A stretch of 21,652 nt of DNA, taken from an uncultured Comamonadaceae bacterium. Its GTDB lineage: Bacteria; Pseudomonadota; Gammaproteobacteria; Burkholderiales; Burkholderiaceae. Each line of letters begins with the position of its first letter. Within the stretch, counting starts at the first letter, position 1. Below are positions 12,701 through 20,469 of the stretch, piece by piece. A program made the position numbers and the translations under genes. A model generated the notes under the pieces. That model did no database searches. It had not been told where the DNA came from and saw only the letters and a list, made by a program, of their open reading frames with translations. Where the stretch lies: the NCBI GenBank assembly GCA_946482115.1, contig CAMLQP010000016.1, positions 1 to 21,652 of the forward strand, read 5' to 3'.

Positions 12701-12733
12701 GGCGGGTATATCCAAAGATCCAAGGAGTGCAAC

Positions 12734-14419
12734 ATGCATGTGCCGTTCTCTGGCCCGTCTTCGTCCGGCCTGGCGTTTCGGGAGCGTGTCAAGCGGGGCA
12801 CCTTTCTGGTGGTGGACGACTTCGACACCATGCGAAAGGTCAACGTCAACCAGCTCAAGCAGCTGGGCGCCAACAAGATCATCGAGGCGGTCAACGGCGC
12901 CGAGGCGCTGAAAATCGTCACGACGCAGCCGGTCACGCTGGTCCTGTCCGACTGGAACATGCCCGTGATGACCGGGCTGGAACTGCTGACGGCGATCCGT
13001 GGCCACGCCAGGCTGTTCGCGCTGCCGTTCATGATGATCACGGCGGAGGCCGAGCGTGAACGGGTGATGCAGGCCATCCAGGCGGGCGTGTCCGAGCTGC
13101 TGGTCAAGCCCTACACGGTCGGCCGTTTCGCCGAGCGCGTCGAACGCGCACTGAGCTGGGTACCCTCGGAGAACAAGGCCCTGGGCCCCGCCGTGGCAGC
13201 CGTGGTCGCCGAAACCCCGCTGGGCAGCCCGGCGGCGGTTTCCCCGTCGCTGGCCGCCCCCGCCGCGGCGGCGACACCCCAGGTCCGTGCCTCCTCCGGT
13301 CAGGCGCGCGGCAAGCCGACGATCCTGGTCGTCGACGACACGCGGGACAACCTGGAGCTGCTGGCCGCCATCTTCAAGGACGAATACCGGGTCAAGGTGG
13401 CCAACAACGGCGCCAAGGCCCTGGAAATCTCGCAGTCGGACACGCCGCCCGATCTGATCCTCCTCGACATCATGATGCCCGGCATGGATGGCTTCCAGGT
13501 CGCGCAGGAGCTGCGCTCGCACCCGGCCTCGCAGCACATTCCGGTCATCTTCGTCACCGCGATGGCCGACCAGAACGCCCGGTTGCGCGGCATGGAACTG
13601 GGCGCGGTCGACTTCGTCACCAAGCCGGTGGATCCGTATGCGCTGAAGGTCCGCGTGCGGAATTTCATGCGCTATGTGGAGCTGCACCTGCAGCTGCAGG
13701 CGGACTACGACCAGATGATGGCCGCCGAGCGCCTCAAGGAAGACGTGGAACGCATCACCCGCCACGACCTGAAAGGCCCGCTGGCCGGCGTGCTGGCGCT
13801 GGTGCAGGGGATGAGCGAGACCGAGAACCTGTCGGAAAGCCAGTCCGAGCAGATGCGCCTGATCGAGGAGACCACCTTGCAGGTGCTCGACATGATCAAC
13901 CTGTCGAACGAGCTGTTCAAGATCGAGACCGGCCGGTTCACGCTGCGGCCGCAGCCCGTGTTCGTGGTCGACATCGTGCGGCGCATCGCCAAGCTGACGC
14001 GCCGCGCGTTCGCCGGCAAGGACCTGCAGATCGTGGTGGCGACGCCGCGCGGCATGCCCGATCACAGCCTGCAGGCGCTGGGCGACCCCATGCTGTGCTA
14101 CTCGCTGTTCCAGAACCTGATCAAGAACGCCTGCGAAGCCGCCCCCGAGGGCTCGCGCGTCACCATCACCATCCTGCCCGGCGACCAGCGCCAGATCAAG
14201 ATCGAGAACCAGGGGACCGTGCCCGAGGCCATCCGGGAGACGTTCTTCGAAAAATTCGCCACCGCCGGCAAACAGGGTGGCACCGGGCTGGGCACCTATT
14301 CGGCCAAACTGCTCACGCAGGCCCAGGGCGGCACCATCACCATGGAAACCAGCGACGAGACCAACGCGACCCGGCTGATCGTGACCTTGCCCACCGATCC
14401 GTCGCTGGGCGGCGCCTGA
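12734..14419 (+). CDS. REC-REC-histidine kinase (receiver-input sensor kinase)
   Basis: The 561-residue soluble protein has a CheY-like receiver (D73 in LSDWNMPVMTG, KPYT), an Ala/Pro-rich linker (about 150-195) and a second receiver (D245 in LLDIMMPGMDGF, KPVD). A HisKA-like dimerisation domain with His344 (RHDLKGPLAGV) and a HATPase domain (N465 in LIKNACEAA; GGTGLGTYS) follow. The G1 box reads ENQGTVP instead of DxGxG, a pattern I recall for this receiver-first kinase group. The second receiver closely resembles that of the preceding HD-GYP protein. AAGGAG (12722-12727) precedes the ATG. It ends the signalling run on the + strand and may integrate phosphoryl signals from the large kinase. 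Confidence 0.9.
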   Translation: MHVPFSGPSSSGLAFRERVKRGTFLVVDDFDTMRKVNVNQLKQLGANKIIEAVNGAEALKIVTTQPVTLVLSDWNMPVMTGLELLTAIRGHARLFALPFMMITAEAERERVMQAIQAGVSELLVKPYTVGRFAERVERALSWVPSENKALGPAVAAVVAETPLGSPAAVSPSLAAPAAAATPQVRASSGQARGKPTILVVDDTRDNLELLAAIFKDEYRVKVANNGAKALEISQSDTPPDLILLDIMMPGMDGFQVAQELRSHPASQHIPVIFVTAMADQNARLRGMELGAVDFVTKPVDPYALKVRVRNFMRYVELHLQLQADYDQMMAAERLKEDVERITRHDLKGPLAGVLALVQGMSETENLSESQSEQMRLIEETTLQVLDMINLSNELFKIETGRFTLRPQPVFVVDIVRRIAKLTRRAFAGKDLQIVVATPRGMPDHSLQALGDPMLCYSLFQNLIKNACEAAPEGSRVTITILPGDQRQIKIENQGTVPEAIRETFFEKFATAGKQGGTGLGTYSAKLLTQAQGGTITMETSDETNATRLIVTLPTDPSLGGA

Positions 14420-14431
14420 GGGCCATGCGGC

Positions 14432-14456
14432 TGGCACAGGCACGGGGTGCCACAAT
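14432..14456 (+). promoter_or_regulatory. Inverted repeat and possible -10 element before moaE
   Basis: TGGCAC (14432-14437) and GTGCCA (14447-14452) form an inverted repeat with 9 bases between, overlapping CACAAT (14451-14456), a 4/6 match to a -10 box only 7 bases before the chosen moaE start. If used, moaE mRNA would be almost leaderless. No good -35 box is seen. It would give moaE its own promoter now that it is separated from moaD. Confidence 0.3.
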
Positions 14457-14463
14457 CCCTCCC

Positions 14464-14943
14464 ATGCTGCCCACCGTCTCCATCCAGACCCAAGACTTCG
14501 ACCTGAGCGCTGAAATCGCCGCGCTGCGCGCCGGCGACCCGCGCGTGGGTGCGGTCTGCGCCTTCGTGGGCACGGTGCGCGACCGCAACGACGGGCAGTC
14601 GGTGAGCACGCTGGAGCTGGAGCACTACCCGGGCATGACCGAGAAGGCCATAGCGGCGATGGTGGAGGAGGCCCGTCAGCGTTTTGACATTTACGGCGCG
14701 CGCGTCATCCACCGCGTGGGCCGGCTGGAGCCGGAAGCGCAGATCGTGCTGGTGGCGGTGACCTCCGCGCACCGGGGCGAGAGTTTCCAGGCCTGCGAAT
14801 TCCTGATGGACTACCTGAAGACGCAGGCCCCGTTCTGGAAGAAGGAAGACACGCCCGAGGGCGCGCGCTGGGTGGACGCCCGCGTGAGCGATGACGCGGC
14901 GCTGGCGCGCTGGGGCATCGCGGCGGGGAACGCCGGCACATGA
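14464..14943 (+). CDS. moaE: Molybdopterin synthase catalytic subunit MoaE
   Basis: MoaE is the large subunit of molybdopterin synthase and uses MoaD thiocarboxylate to convert precursor Z to molybdopterin. The protein has 159 residues, with the family segments IQTQDFDLSAE, GAVCAFVGTVRDRN, HYPGMTEKAI, VIHRVGRLEP, and SAHRGESFQAC. The active-site lysines fall at Lys119 and Lys126 (KTQAPFWKKE), the same numbers as in E. coli MoaE. An ATG 13 codons upstream is possible, but 14464 gives the usual N terminus. Its stop overlaps the next gene's start (ATGA, 14940-14943). It sits about 12.4 kb from moaD. Confidence 0.95.
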   Translation: MLPTVSIQTQDFDLSAEIAALRAGDPRVGAVCAFVGTVRDRNDGQSVSTLELEHYPGMTEKAIAAMVEEARQRFDIYGARVIHRVGRLEPEAQIVLVAVTSAHRGESFQACEFLMDYLKTQAPFWKKEDTPEGARWVDARVSDDAALARWGIAAGNAGT

Positions 14944-15704
14944 CGCCGGCGGACGCGGACGTCGAAGCGCTGGAGCGTGCCACGCTGGCCGCCGTGGCGC
15001 CGCAGCGGGTGGAGACCTTTCCCGGCTGGCTGCTGCCCATGGACGGCGGCACGGTGGGCCGGGCCCGCAGCGCGGTGCCGCTGTCGCACCGGCCGGCGGA
15101 CGGCAACACGCTGGATGCGATCGCCGAGACCTACCGCCGGCACGGCCATGTGCCGCGTTTTCGCCTGCCGGACACCGAGGACTGGGCCGCCACCCATGCC
15201 CACCTGGCGGCGCGGGGTTTTGAGCGGGTGCAGCCCACCCTGACGCAGACCGCGCCGCTGGCGGCGCTGACGGCACTGGCCAGCCACCCGGGCGTGGCGC
15301 TGGACGCGCGGCCGGACGCAGCCTGGCTGGCCATGTTCCTGGGCGAGGGGCTGGACCCGGTGGACGGCGCCAGCCGCTCGCAGGCGCTGGCGCGGGCGCG
15401 GGGCACGCTGTTCGGCAGCCTGCGCGAGGGCGGGCGCACGCTGGCCTGCGGAGCGGCGTCCTATGGGTTTGGCTGGCTCGGCGTGCACGGCATGCGCACC
15501 GCGCTGGACCAGCGCGGCCGGGGCCTGGCCGGCGCGGTGATGCGCGCCATGGCCGACGAGGCCGCGCGGCGCGGCATCGACCGCGTGTTCCTGCAGGTGG
15601 ATGCGGCCAACACGCCGGCGCTGGCGTTGTACCGGCGCATCGGCTTCGGGACGGCCTGGCCTTATGTGTACTTTCACCCGGCCGGCACCAGCGGCTCGGC
15701 CTGA
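14940..15704 (+). CDS. GNAT family N-acetyltransferase
   Basis: This 254-residue protein has a C-terminal GNAT fold. The acetyl-CoA pyrophosphate-binding motif A appears as QRGRGLAGAVM (191-201), and motif B as QVDAANTPALALYRRIGF, typical of acyl-CoA:amine acetyltransferases. The N-terminal half is diverged, as in two-domain GNAT proteins, so the substrate cannot be named. Its start overlaps the moaE stop by ATGA, implying coupled translation, though a role in cofactor synthesis is not evident. The last 31 bases overlap the end of the convergent LysR gene. Confidence 0.85.
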   Translation: MTPADADVEALERATLAAVAPQRVETFPGWLLPMDGGTVGRARSAVPLSHRPADGNTLDAIAETYRRHGHVPRFRLPDTEDWAATHAHLAARGFERVQPTLTQTAPLAALTALASHPGVALDARPDAAWLAMFLGEGLDPVDGASRSQALARARGTLFGSLREGGRTLACGAASYGFGWLGVHGMRTALDQRGRGLAGAVMRAMADEAARRGIDRVFLQVDAANTPALALYRRIGFGTAWPYVYFHPAGTSGSA

Positions 15705-16573
15705 AGCTGGGTGCGCAGCCAGGCCAGCAGGCGCTGGATGCGGGGCAGGGCGGCGCGGTTCTCGGGCACCAGGGCCTTGAGCCACAGGTCGGGCAGGCGG
15801 TGGTCGGGCAGCAGCTCCACCAGGCTGCCGGCGGCCAGCGGCCCGGCCACCAGGTAGTCGCCCAGCACGGTGATGCCCAGGCCATCCAGCGCGGCCCGGC
15901 ACAGCGCGGCGCCGTCGTTGCTCTTGAGCTTGGGGCGCAGGTCCACGCCCACCAGCCCGCTGGGGCTCAGAAACTCCCAGCGCGAACCCGAGGTGGCGAA
16001 CACCAGGCAGTCGTGCCCGGTCAGTTCGGCGGCGGTGGCGGGCGTGCCCCGGCGCGCCAGGTAGGCGGGCGACGCGCACAGCCGCCGGCTGATGGGGCAC
16101 AGCGGGTGGTCCTGCACCTGGCCGTAGGACTCGGGCCGCGCGCCGATGGCGACATCGAAGCCTTCCTCCTGCGGGTTGACCGAGCGATCGGCCAGCACCA
16201 CGTCCATGCTGATCAGGGGCTGCTCGCGCACAAAGCGGTTCAGCAGCTCGCTCAGACGTATCACGCCCAGCGTGGTGGGGATCTTGACGCGGATGTGGCC
16301 TTCCAGCCCGCCGCTGGCGCGCGACATGCCGGCCAGGGCATCGTCCATCTCGCGCAGCAGGCCGCGCACCACCGGCAGGTAGCGCTCGCCCACGTCGGTC
16401 AGGCTGAGCTTGCGGGTGCTGCGGGTGAACAGCGGCGCGCGTATGCGCCATTCCAGCTGTTCCACCCGCTTGGCGATGACCGATGGCACCACGCCGGCCT
16501 GGCGCGCCGCGCCCGAGAAGCTGCCGTTTTCCGCACTGGCCACGAAGGCCTTGAGGTTGTCCAGGGTGTCCAT
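15674..16573 (-). CDS. LysR family transcriptional regulator
   Basis: The 299-residue protein has the N-terminal winged HTH of LysR regulators (LKAFVASAENGSFSGAARQ, then RVEQLEWRIRAPLFTRSTR, about residues 7-55) followed by a linker helix and a periplasmic-binding-like effector domain (from about 90; GHIRVKIPTTLG). The pattern resembles the CrgA-type subgroup common in Burkholderiales. It is divergent from the decarboxylase/Bug/hydroxylase set, with 101 bases between, the standard LysR arrangement, and probably controls that set in response to an aromatic acid. ATG at 16571-16573 reads straight into the HTH. Confidence 0.93.
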   Translation of the reverse strand: MDTLDNLKAFVASAENGSFSGAARQAGVVPSVIAKRVEQLEWRIRAPLFTRSTRKLSLTDVGERYLPVVRGLLREMDDALAGMSRASGGLEGHIRVKIPTTLGVIRLSELLNRFVREQPLISMDVVLADRSVNPQEEGFDVAIGARPESYGQVQDHPLCPISRRLCASPAYLARRGTPATAAELTGHDCLVFATSGSRWEFLSPSGLVGVDLRPKLKSNDGAALCRAALDGLGITVLGDYLVAGPLAAGSLVELLPDHRLPDLWLKALVPENRAALPRIQRLLAWLRTQLQAEPLVPAG

Positions 16574-16674
16574 GATTTGTCTCGATCTGGAAAAGCTGAC
16601 ATCACAATATTGGTATTGTTATCTCAAATCGAGAGAACTACCATGCGTTCCAGAACCAACCCCTGGAGACACGC
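16574..16674. promoter_or_regulatory. Divergent control region with LysR-type operator candidates
   Basis: Two inverted repeats are visible. ACAATA-TTGG-TATTGT (16604-16619) is a perfect A/T-rich dyad. TCTCGAT (16580-16586) and ATCGAGA (16628-16634) form an outer pair. The inner dyad fits a LysR recognition site; CTGACA (16596-16601) just before it is a 5/6 match to a -35 box on the + strand, but no strong -10 follows. GGAG at 16665-16668 is 6 bases before the TTG start of the decarboxylase gene. Confidence 0.5.
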
Positions 16675-17748
16675 TTGCAGTTGCCCGATCCCGCCTCGAC
16701 GCGCCGGCCCCAACCCGCCGCCTACCGCCGCATCGCCACCGAAGAGGCCTTCGCACCGCCGGAGATGCTGGACATCTACCGCCGCATACTGGAGCGCAGC
16801 GACTGCGACCCTGGCTTTCGTGGCCTGATGGGTTTCTACATGAGCAGCCCGAGCGAGCGGGCGCAGCACATCATGCGCTGCCTGACCGACCTGGACCAGC
16901 TGCGCCTGCAGCACATGGACGAGAGTGGCATTGACATGCAGGTGCTGGCCCTGACCTCGCCCGGCGTGCAGGTGATGGACAAGGCCACGGCGGTGTCGTT
17001 CGCGCGCACCGCCAACGATTTCCTGGCCGATGCGATCCGCCGCCACCCCACGCGTTTCGCCGGCATGCTGGCCGTGGCGCCGCAGGACCCGCAGGCCGCG
17101 GCCCGGGAGATCGAACGCGGCGTGACCCAGCTGGGCATCCACGCGGTGGTGATCAATTCCCACACCCAGGGCGAGTACCTGTCGGATCCCAAGTTCTGGG
17201 ACATCTTCGCAGCCGCCGAGGCGCACGACGCCCCCATCTACCTGCACCCCAACTCGCTGCCGCGCGGCATGTACGAGCCCTTCTTTGAGGCCGGGCTGGA
17301 CGGCGCCATCTACGGCTTCGGCGTCGAGACCGGGCTGCACGCGCTGCGCATCATCACGGCCGGCGTGTTCGACCGCTTCCCCAGGCTGCGCATGGTCATC
17401 GGCCACATGGGCGAGGCGCTGCCGTTCTGGGCTTACCGGCTGGATTACATGCACCGCGCCACGGTCCGCTCCAACCGCTACGAAAGCGTCAAGCCGCTGA
17501 AGAAGCTGCCCAGCGACTACCTGCGCGAGAATTTCTACATCACCAACAGCGGCGTGGCCTGGGAGCCCGCCATCCGCTTCAGCCAGGACTTCCTGGGCGC
17601 AGACCGGGTGCTCTACGCCATGGACTACCCTTACCAGCACGCGGTGGACGAGGTCATCGCCCTCGACGCCATGGGCATCAGCGACGCCGACAAGAAGCGC
17701 TTTTTCCAGACCAACGCCGAGGCGGTTTTCAAGATCCGGGCCGCCTGA
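16675..17748 (+). CDS. LigW-like amidohydrolase-superfamily decarboxylase (5-carboxyvanillate decarboxylase family)
   Basis: The 357-residue protein belongs to the metal-dependent amidohydrolase_2 decarboxylases (LigW, gamma-resorcylate decarboxylase), which remove a ring carboxylate from hydroxylated aromatic acids. Compared with LigW as I remember it, the key residues are kept: Glu23 (RIATEEAF), Arg62 (SPSER), metal-ligand His191 (IYLHP), His244 (IGHMGEALPFW) and Asp317 (AMDYPYQ). IATEEAF has Ala where resorcylate decarboxylases have His, as in LigW. Long blocks such as INSHTQG, TNSGVAWEPAI and FFQTNAE also match. The start is TTG at 16675 with GGAG 6 bases upstream; the ATG at 16643 is out of frame. 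It leads an operon with a Bug binding protein and an aromatic hydroxylase. The exact substrate is uncertain. Confidence 0.85.
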   Translation: MQLPDPASTRRPQPAAYRRIATEEAFAPPEMLDIYRRILERSDCDPGFRGLMGFYMSSPSERAQHIMRCLTDLDQLRLQHMDESGIDMQVLALTSPGVQVMDKATAVSFARTANDFLADAIRRHPTRFAGMLAVAPQDPQAAAREIERGVTQLGIHAVVINSHTQGEYLSDPKFWDIFAAAEAHDAPIYLHPNSLPRGMYEPFFEAGLDGAIYGFGVETGLHALRIITAGVFDRFPRLRMVIGHMGEALPFWAYRLDYMHRATVRSNRYESVKPLKKLPSDYLRENFYITNSGVAWEPAIRFSQDFLGADRVLYAMDYPYQHAVDEVIALDAMGISDADKKRFFQTNAEAVFKIRAA

Positions 17749-17784
17749 GACCAGGAATTTCCCAGACAACACCAGGAGACGACC

Positions 17785-18750
17785 ATGAAACAGACCTTCT
17801 TCCGCTGGCTGGCCGGCGCCGTGCTCGGCCTTACCACCCTGGGCCTGCAGGCCCAGACCTGGCCCACCCAGCCGGTGCGCATCATCGTGCCGTTCACCGC
17901 CGGCACTGGCATGGACACCATCGCCCGCGCGGTGGGCCCCAAGCTCAGCGAGCGCCTGGGCCAGCCGGTCGTCATCGTCAACCAGCCGGGCGCCAGCGGC
18001 AACATCGGCGCCGACGCGGTGGCCAAGTCCACCGACGGCCACACCGTTCTGATGGGCGCCAACACCATGCTGATGGCGGCCCAGCTGTACAAGAACGTGC
18101 CGTTCGACCCGGTCAAGGACTTCACGCCCGTGTCCATGGCGGCCTGGGGCACGCTGATGCTGGTGGCCCACCCCAAGACCGGCATCAAGACCATGGACGA
18201 GCTGATCAAGGCGGCCAAGGCCCGGCCGGGCTCCATCAGCTTCGGCTCGCCCGGCGTGGGCACGCCGCACCACATGGCCATGGAGCTGTTCAAGGTCCGC
18301 ACCGGCCTGTTCATGCTGCACGTGCCCTACCGGGGCACGGCCGGCTACACCACCGACCTGCTGGCCGGCGAACTCAACGTCGGTTTCCTGCCGGTGCACA
18401 TCGCCCAGAGCCACGTGGCTGCCGGCCGCCTGAACGCGCTGGCCGTGGGCAGCCCCAAGCGCCACCCGGTGGCGCCCAGCGTGGCCACCTTCGGCGAGCT
18501 GGGCGTGAAGGACGTGGAGGTCGACCTCTGGTACGCCTTTTTCGCGCCCACCCGCACCCCGGCGCCCGTGGTCAGCCGCCTGAACACCGAGATCGCGGCC
18601 ATCATCCGCACGCCGGAAGTGCGCGAACTGCTGGGCAGGGGCGGCATGGACGCCGAGGCTTCCACGCCTGCCGAGCTGGGCGCCCAGGTCGCTAAAGACT
18701 TCCCGCGCTGGGGCGAAGTCATCCGCCGCAACAACATCACCGCAGACTGA
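17785..18750 (+). CDS. Bug/TctC-type periplasmic solute-binding protein
   Basis: This 321-residue protein is a tripartite tricarboxylate transporter receptor (Bug family), usually binding carboxylates in the periplasm. It has a signal peptide (about 1-23, ending LGLQAQ) and then WPTQPVRIIVPFTAGTGMD, GQPVVIVNQPGASGNIGA and KARPGSISFGSPGVGTPHH, all typical of the family. No TctA/TctB membrane partner is in the window; orphan Bug receptors are abundant in Burkholderiales. The ATG follows a CAGGAG site, 36 bases after the decarboxylase gene. It likely captures the aromatic acid used by the operon, or senses it. Confidence 0.93.
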   Translation: MKQTFFRWLAGAVLGLTTLGLQAQTWPTQPVRIIVPFTAGTGMDTIARAVGPKLSERLGQPVVIVNQPGASGNIGADAVAKSTDGHTVLMGANTMLMAAQLYKNVPFDPVKDFTPVSMAAWGTLMLVAHPKTGIKTMDELIKAAKARPGSISFGSPGVGTPHHMAMELFKVRTGLFMLHVPYRGTAGYTTDLLAGELNVGFLPVHIAQSHVAAGRLNALAVGSPKRHPVAPSVATFGELGVKDVEVDLWYAFFAPTRTPAPVVSRLNTEIAAIIRTPEVRELLGRGGMDAEASTPAELGAQVAKDFPRWGEVIRRNNITAD

Positions 18751-18766
18751 CAGGCAAGAGGACGGC

Positions 18767-20371
18767 ATGGACAGCACGCAGGTCGTGATCGTCGGCGGGG
18801 GCCCCGTGGGCATGGGCTTGGCGATCGAGCTGGGGCAGCGCGGCGTGCGCTGCACCGTGGTGGAGCGCTACCGCGAGCCCCAGCGCATCCCCAAGGGCCA
18901 GAACCTGACCCCGCGCACCCTGGAGCATTTCCACTTCTGGGGCGCCGAGCGCGAACTGCGGGCGGCGCGCACCATTCCGCCGGAGTACGGCATCGGCGGC
19001 CTCACCGCCCACGGCACGCTGCTGGGGCCCTACAGCTACGACTGGCTGCAGCGCGACCTGGTGCGCCCCTATTACTACACCGCCAACGAGCGCCTGCCCC
19101 AGTACGCCACCGAGGCCGTGCTGCGCGCGCGGGTGGCGCAGCTGCCTTCGGTGCAGGTGCTCTACGGCTGGCAGGCGCTGGCCGTGGCCGACGAGGGCGC
19201 CCGGGTGCGGGTGACCGTGGGCGAGGCCGGCGGGGGCGATGCGCGGCGCGAGCTGTTGGCCGACTACGCCGTGGGCTGCGACGGCAGCCGCTCGGTGGTG
19301 CGCACCCAGGCCGGCATCACCCAGACGCTGTCGGACCACGATCGCATGATGGTGCTGCTGGTGTTCAAGTCCACCCGACTGCACGAGCTGCTGCAGCGCT
19401 ACCCCGGCAAGTCCTACTACAACGTGCTGCAGCCCGAGCTGGACGGCTACTGGAAGTTCTTCGGCCGCGTGGACCTGGGCACCGAATGGTTCTTCCACGC
19501 CCCGGTGCCGCCGGGCACCACGCGCGACAACTTCGACTTTCGTGCCTACCTGCACCAGGCGGTGGGGGCCGAGTTCGACGTCGATTTCGAACACATCGGC
19601 TTCTGGGACCTGCGCTTCGCCATCGCCGACCGCTACCGCGCCGGGCGCCTGTTCATCGCCGGCGACGCGGCGCACAGCCACCCGCCCTATGGCGGCTATG
19701 GCGTCAACACCGGCTTCGAGGACGCCCGCAACCTGGGCTGGAAACTGGCCGCCACGCTGCAGGGCTGGGGCAGCGAAGCCTTGCTGGACTCCTACGACCA
19801 GGAACGCCGCCCGGTGTTCGAATCCACCGCGCGCGACTTCATCGCCCGCTCCATCGAGACCGACCGCGAATTCCTGCGCGCCCACGACCCGGCGCGCGAC
19901 CGCGCCGGCTTCGAGAGCGCCTGGCAGGCGCGCATCGACGGCGCGCCCGGCGAGGTGAACGCCTTTGAGCCCCACTACGAGGGCTCGCCGGTGATCGCCG
20001 CCGACGCGCTGGCGGGCATGCCCGGGGGCAGCGCCCTGGGCCGGCACGAATTCCGCGCCCGTGCGGGCCACCACCTGGCCCCGGCCACGCTGTCCGACGG
20101 CCGCAACGTCTACGAGCGGCTGGGCCCGGGCTACACGCTGCTGGCCTTTGGCGCCGGCGCCGAAGCGGTACACGCCTTCGTGGACGCCGCCGCCGGGCTG
20201 GGCCTGCCGCTGCAGGTGCTGGAGGACACGGCCGAGGGCGAGCGCCAGCGCTACGCGGCGCCCCTGGTGCTGGTGCGCCCCGACCAGTTCGTGGCCTGGG
20301 CGGGCGACGGCGGCGCGGACGCCCTGGAGCATCTGCAGCGCGTCAGCGGGATGGGCCTGGCGCTGGCTTGA
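18767..20371 (+). CDS. FAD-dependent aromatic-ring monooxygenase (PheA/TfdB family)
   Basis: This 534-residue group A flavoprotein hydroxylase would use NAD(P)H and O2 to hydroxylate a phenolic ring. It shows the FAD dinucleotide-binding motif VVIVGGGPVGMGLA (G10-G15), the DG motif GCDGSRSVVR (D172-G173) and the second FAD motif LFIAGDAAHSHPP (G299-D300) followed by GYGVNTGFEDARNLGWKL. A C-terminal thioredoxin-like segment (about 430-530) is typical of phenol hydroxylase-like members. The start follows AAGAGGACGGC, 16 bases after the Bug gene. It could hydroxylate the phenol released by the decarboxylase, or act before it. The stop codon lies inside an FNR-like palindrome. Confidence 0.92.
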   Translation: MDSTQVVIVGGGPVGMGLAIELGQRGVRCTVVERYREPQRIPKGQNLTPRTLEHFHFWGAERELRAARTIPPEYGIGGLTAHGTLLGPYSYDWLQRDLVRPYYYTANERLPQYATEAVLRARVAQLPSVQVLYGWQALAVADEGARVRVTVGEAGGGDARRELLADYAVGCDGSRSVVRTQAGITQTLSDHDRMMVLLVFKSTRLHELLQRYPGKSYYNVLQPELDGYWKFFGRVDLGTEWFFHAPVPPGTTRDNFDFRAYLHQAVGAEFDVDFEHIGFWDLRFAIADRYRAGRLFIAGDAAHSHPPYGGYGVNTGFEDARNLGWKLAATLQGWGSEALLDSYDQERRPVFESTARDFIARSIETDREFLRAHDPARDRAGFESAWQARIDGAPGEVNAFEPHYEGSPVIAADALAGMPGGSALGRHEFRARAGHHLAPATLSDGRNVYERLGPGYTLLAFGAGAEAVHAFVDAAAGLGLPLQVLEDTAEGERQRYAAPLVLVRPDQFVAWAGDGGADALEHLQRVSGMGLALA

Positions 20372-20381
20372 TCCACGTCAA
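20368..20381 (+). promoter_or_regulatory. FNR/Anr-like binding site upstream of clpB
   Basis: TTGAT-CCAC-GTCAA matches the FNR-family consensus TTGAT-N4-ATCAA at 9 of 10 positions. It overlaps the stop codon of the monooxygenase gene. Its centre is about 66 bases before the likely clpB transcription start, a class I activator spacing. It could be chance, since part of it is coding. Confidence 0.35.
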
Positions 20382-20399
20382 GGCCGATCAAAGGCGGCC
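20382..20399. other. Small GC hairpin after the monooxygenase gene
   Basis: GGCCG (20382-20386) pairs with CGGCC (20395-20399) around an 8-base loop, 11 bases after the stop codon. There is no T-run after it, so it is at best a weak or factor-assisted terminator for the catabolic operon. Confidence 0.3.
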
Positions 20400-20407
20400 G
20401 CAAGATG

Positions 20408-20435
20408 CTTGAAATGTGCGCTGGCATCCCCAAGT
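20408..20435 (+). promoter_or_regulatory. Heat-shock (sigma-32) promoter of clpB
   Basis: CTTGAAA (20408-20414) and CCCCAAGT (20428-20435) are separated by 13 bases. They match the RpoH consensus CTTGAAA / CCCCATNT closely with correct spacing. Transcription would start near 20441, about 29 bases before the clpB ATG. Confidence 0.8.
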
Positions 20436-20469
20436 CGATGTCAGTCAACCTTTTCCGGAGCGTCTTTCC

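Noticed and set aside
11909..14455. Long - strand open frame (848 codons) across the HD-GYP and REC-REC kinase genes
   Set aside because: It spans two real genes and their gap, has a His/Gln/Gly/Arg-biased product and no domain.
16624..18855. Long - strand open frame (743 codons) opposite the decarboxylase and Bug genes
   Set aside because: Shadow of well-conserved + strand genes.
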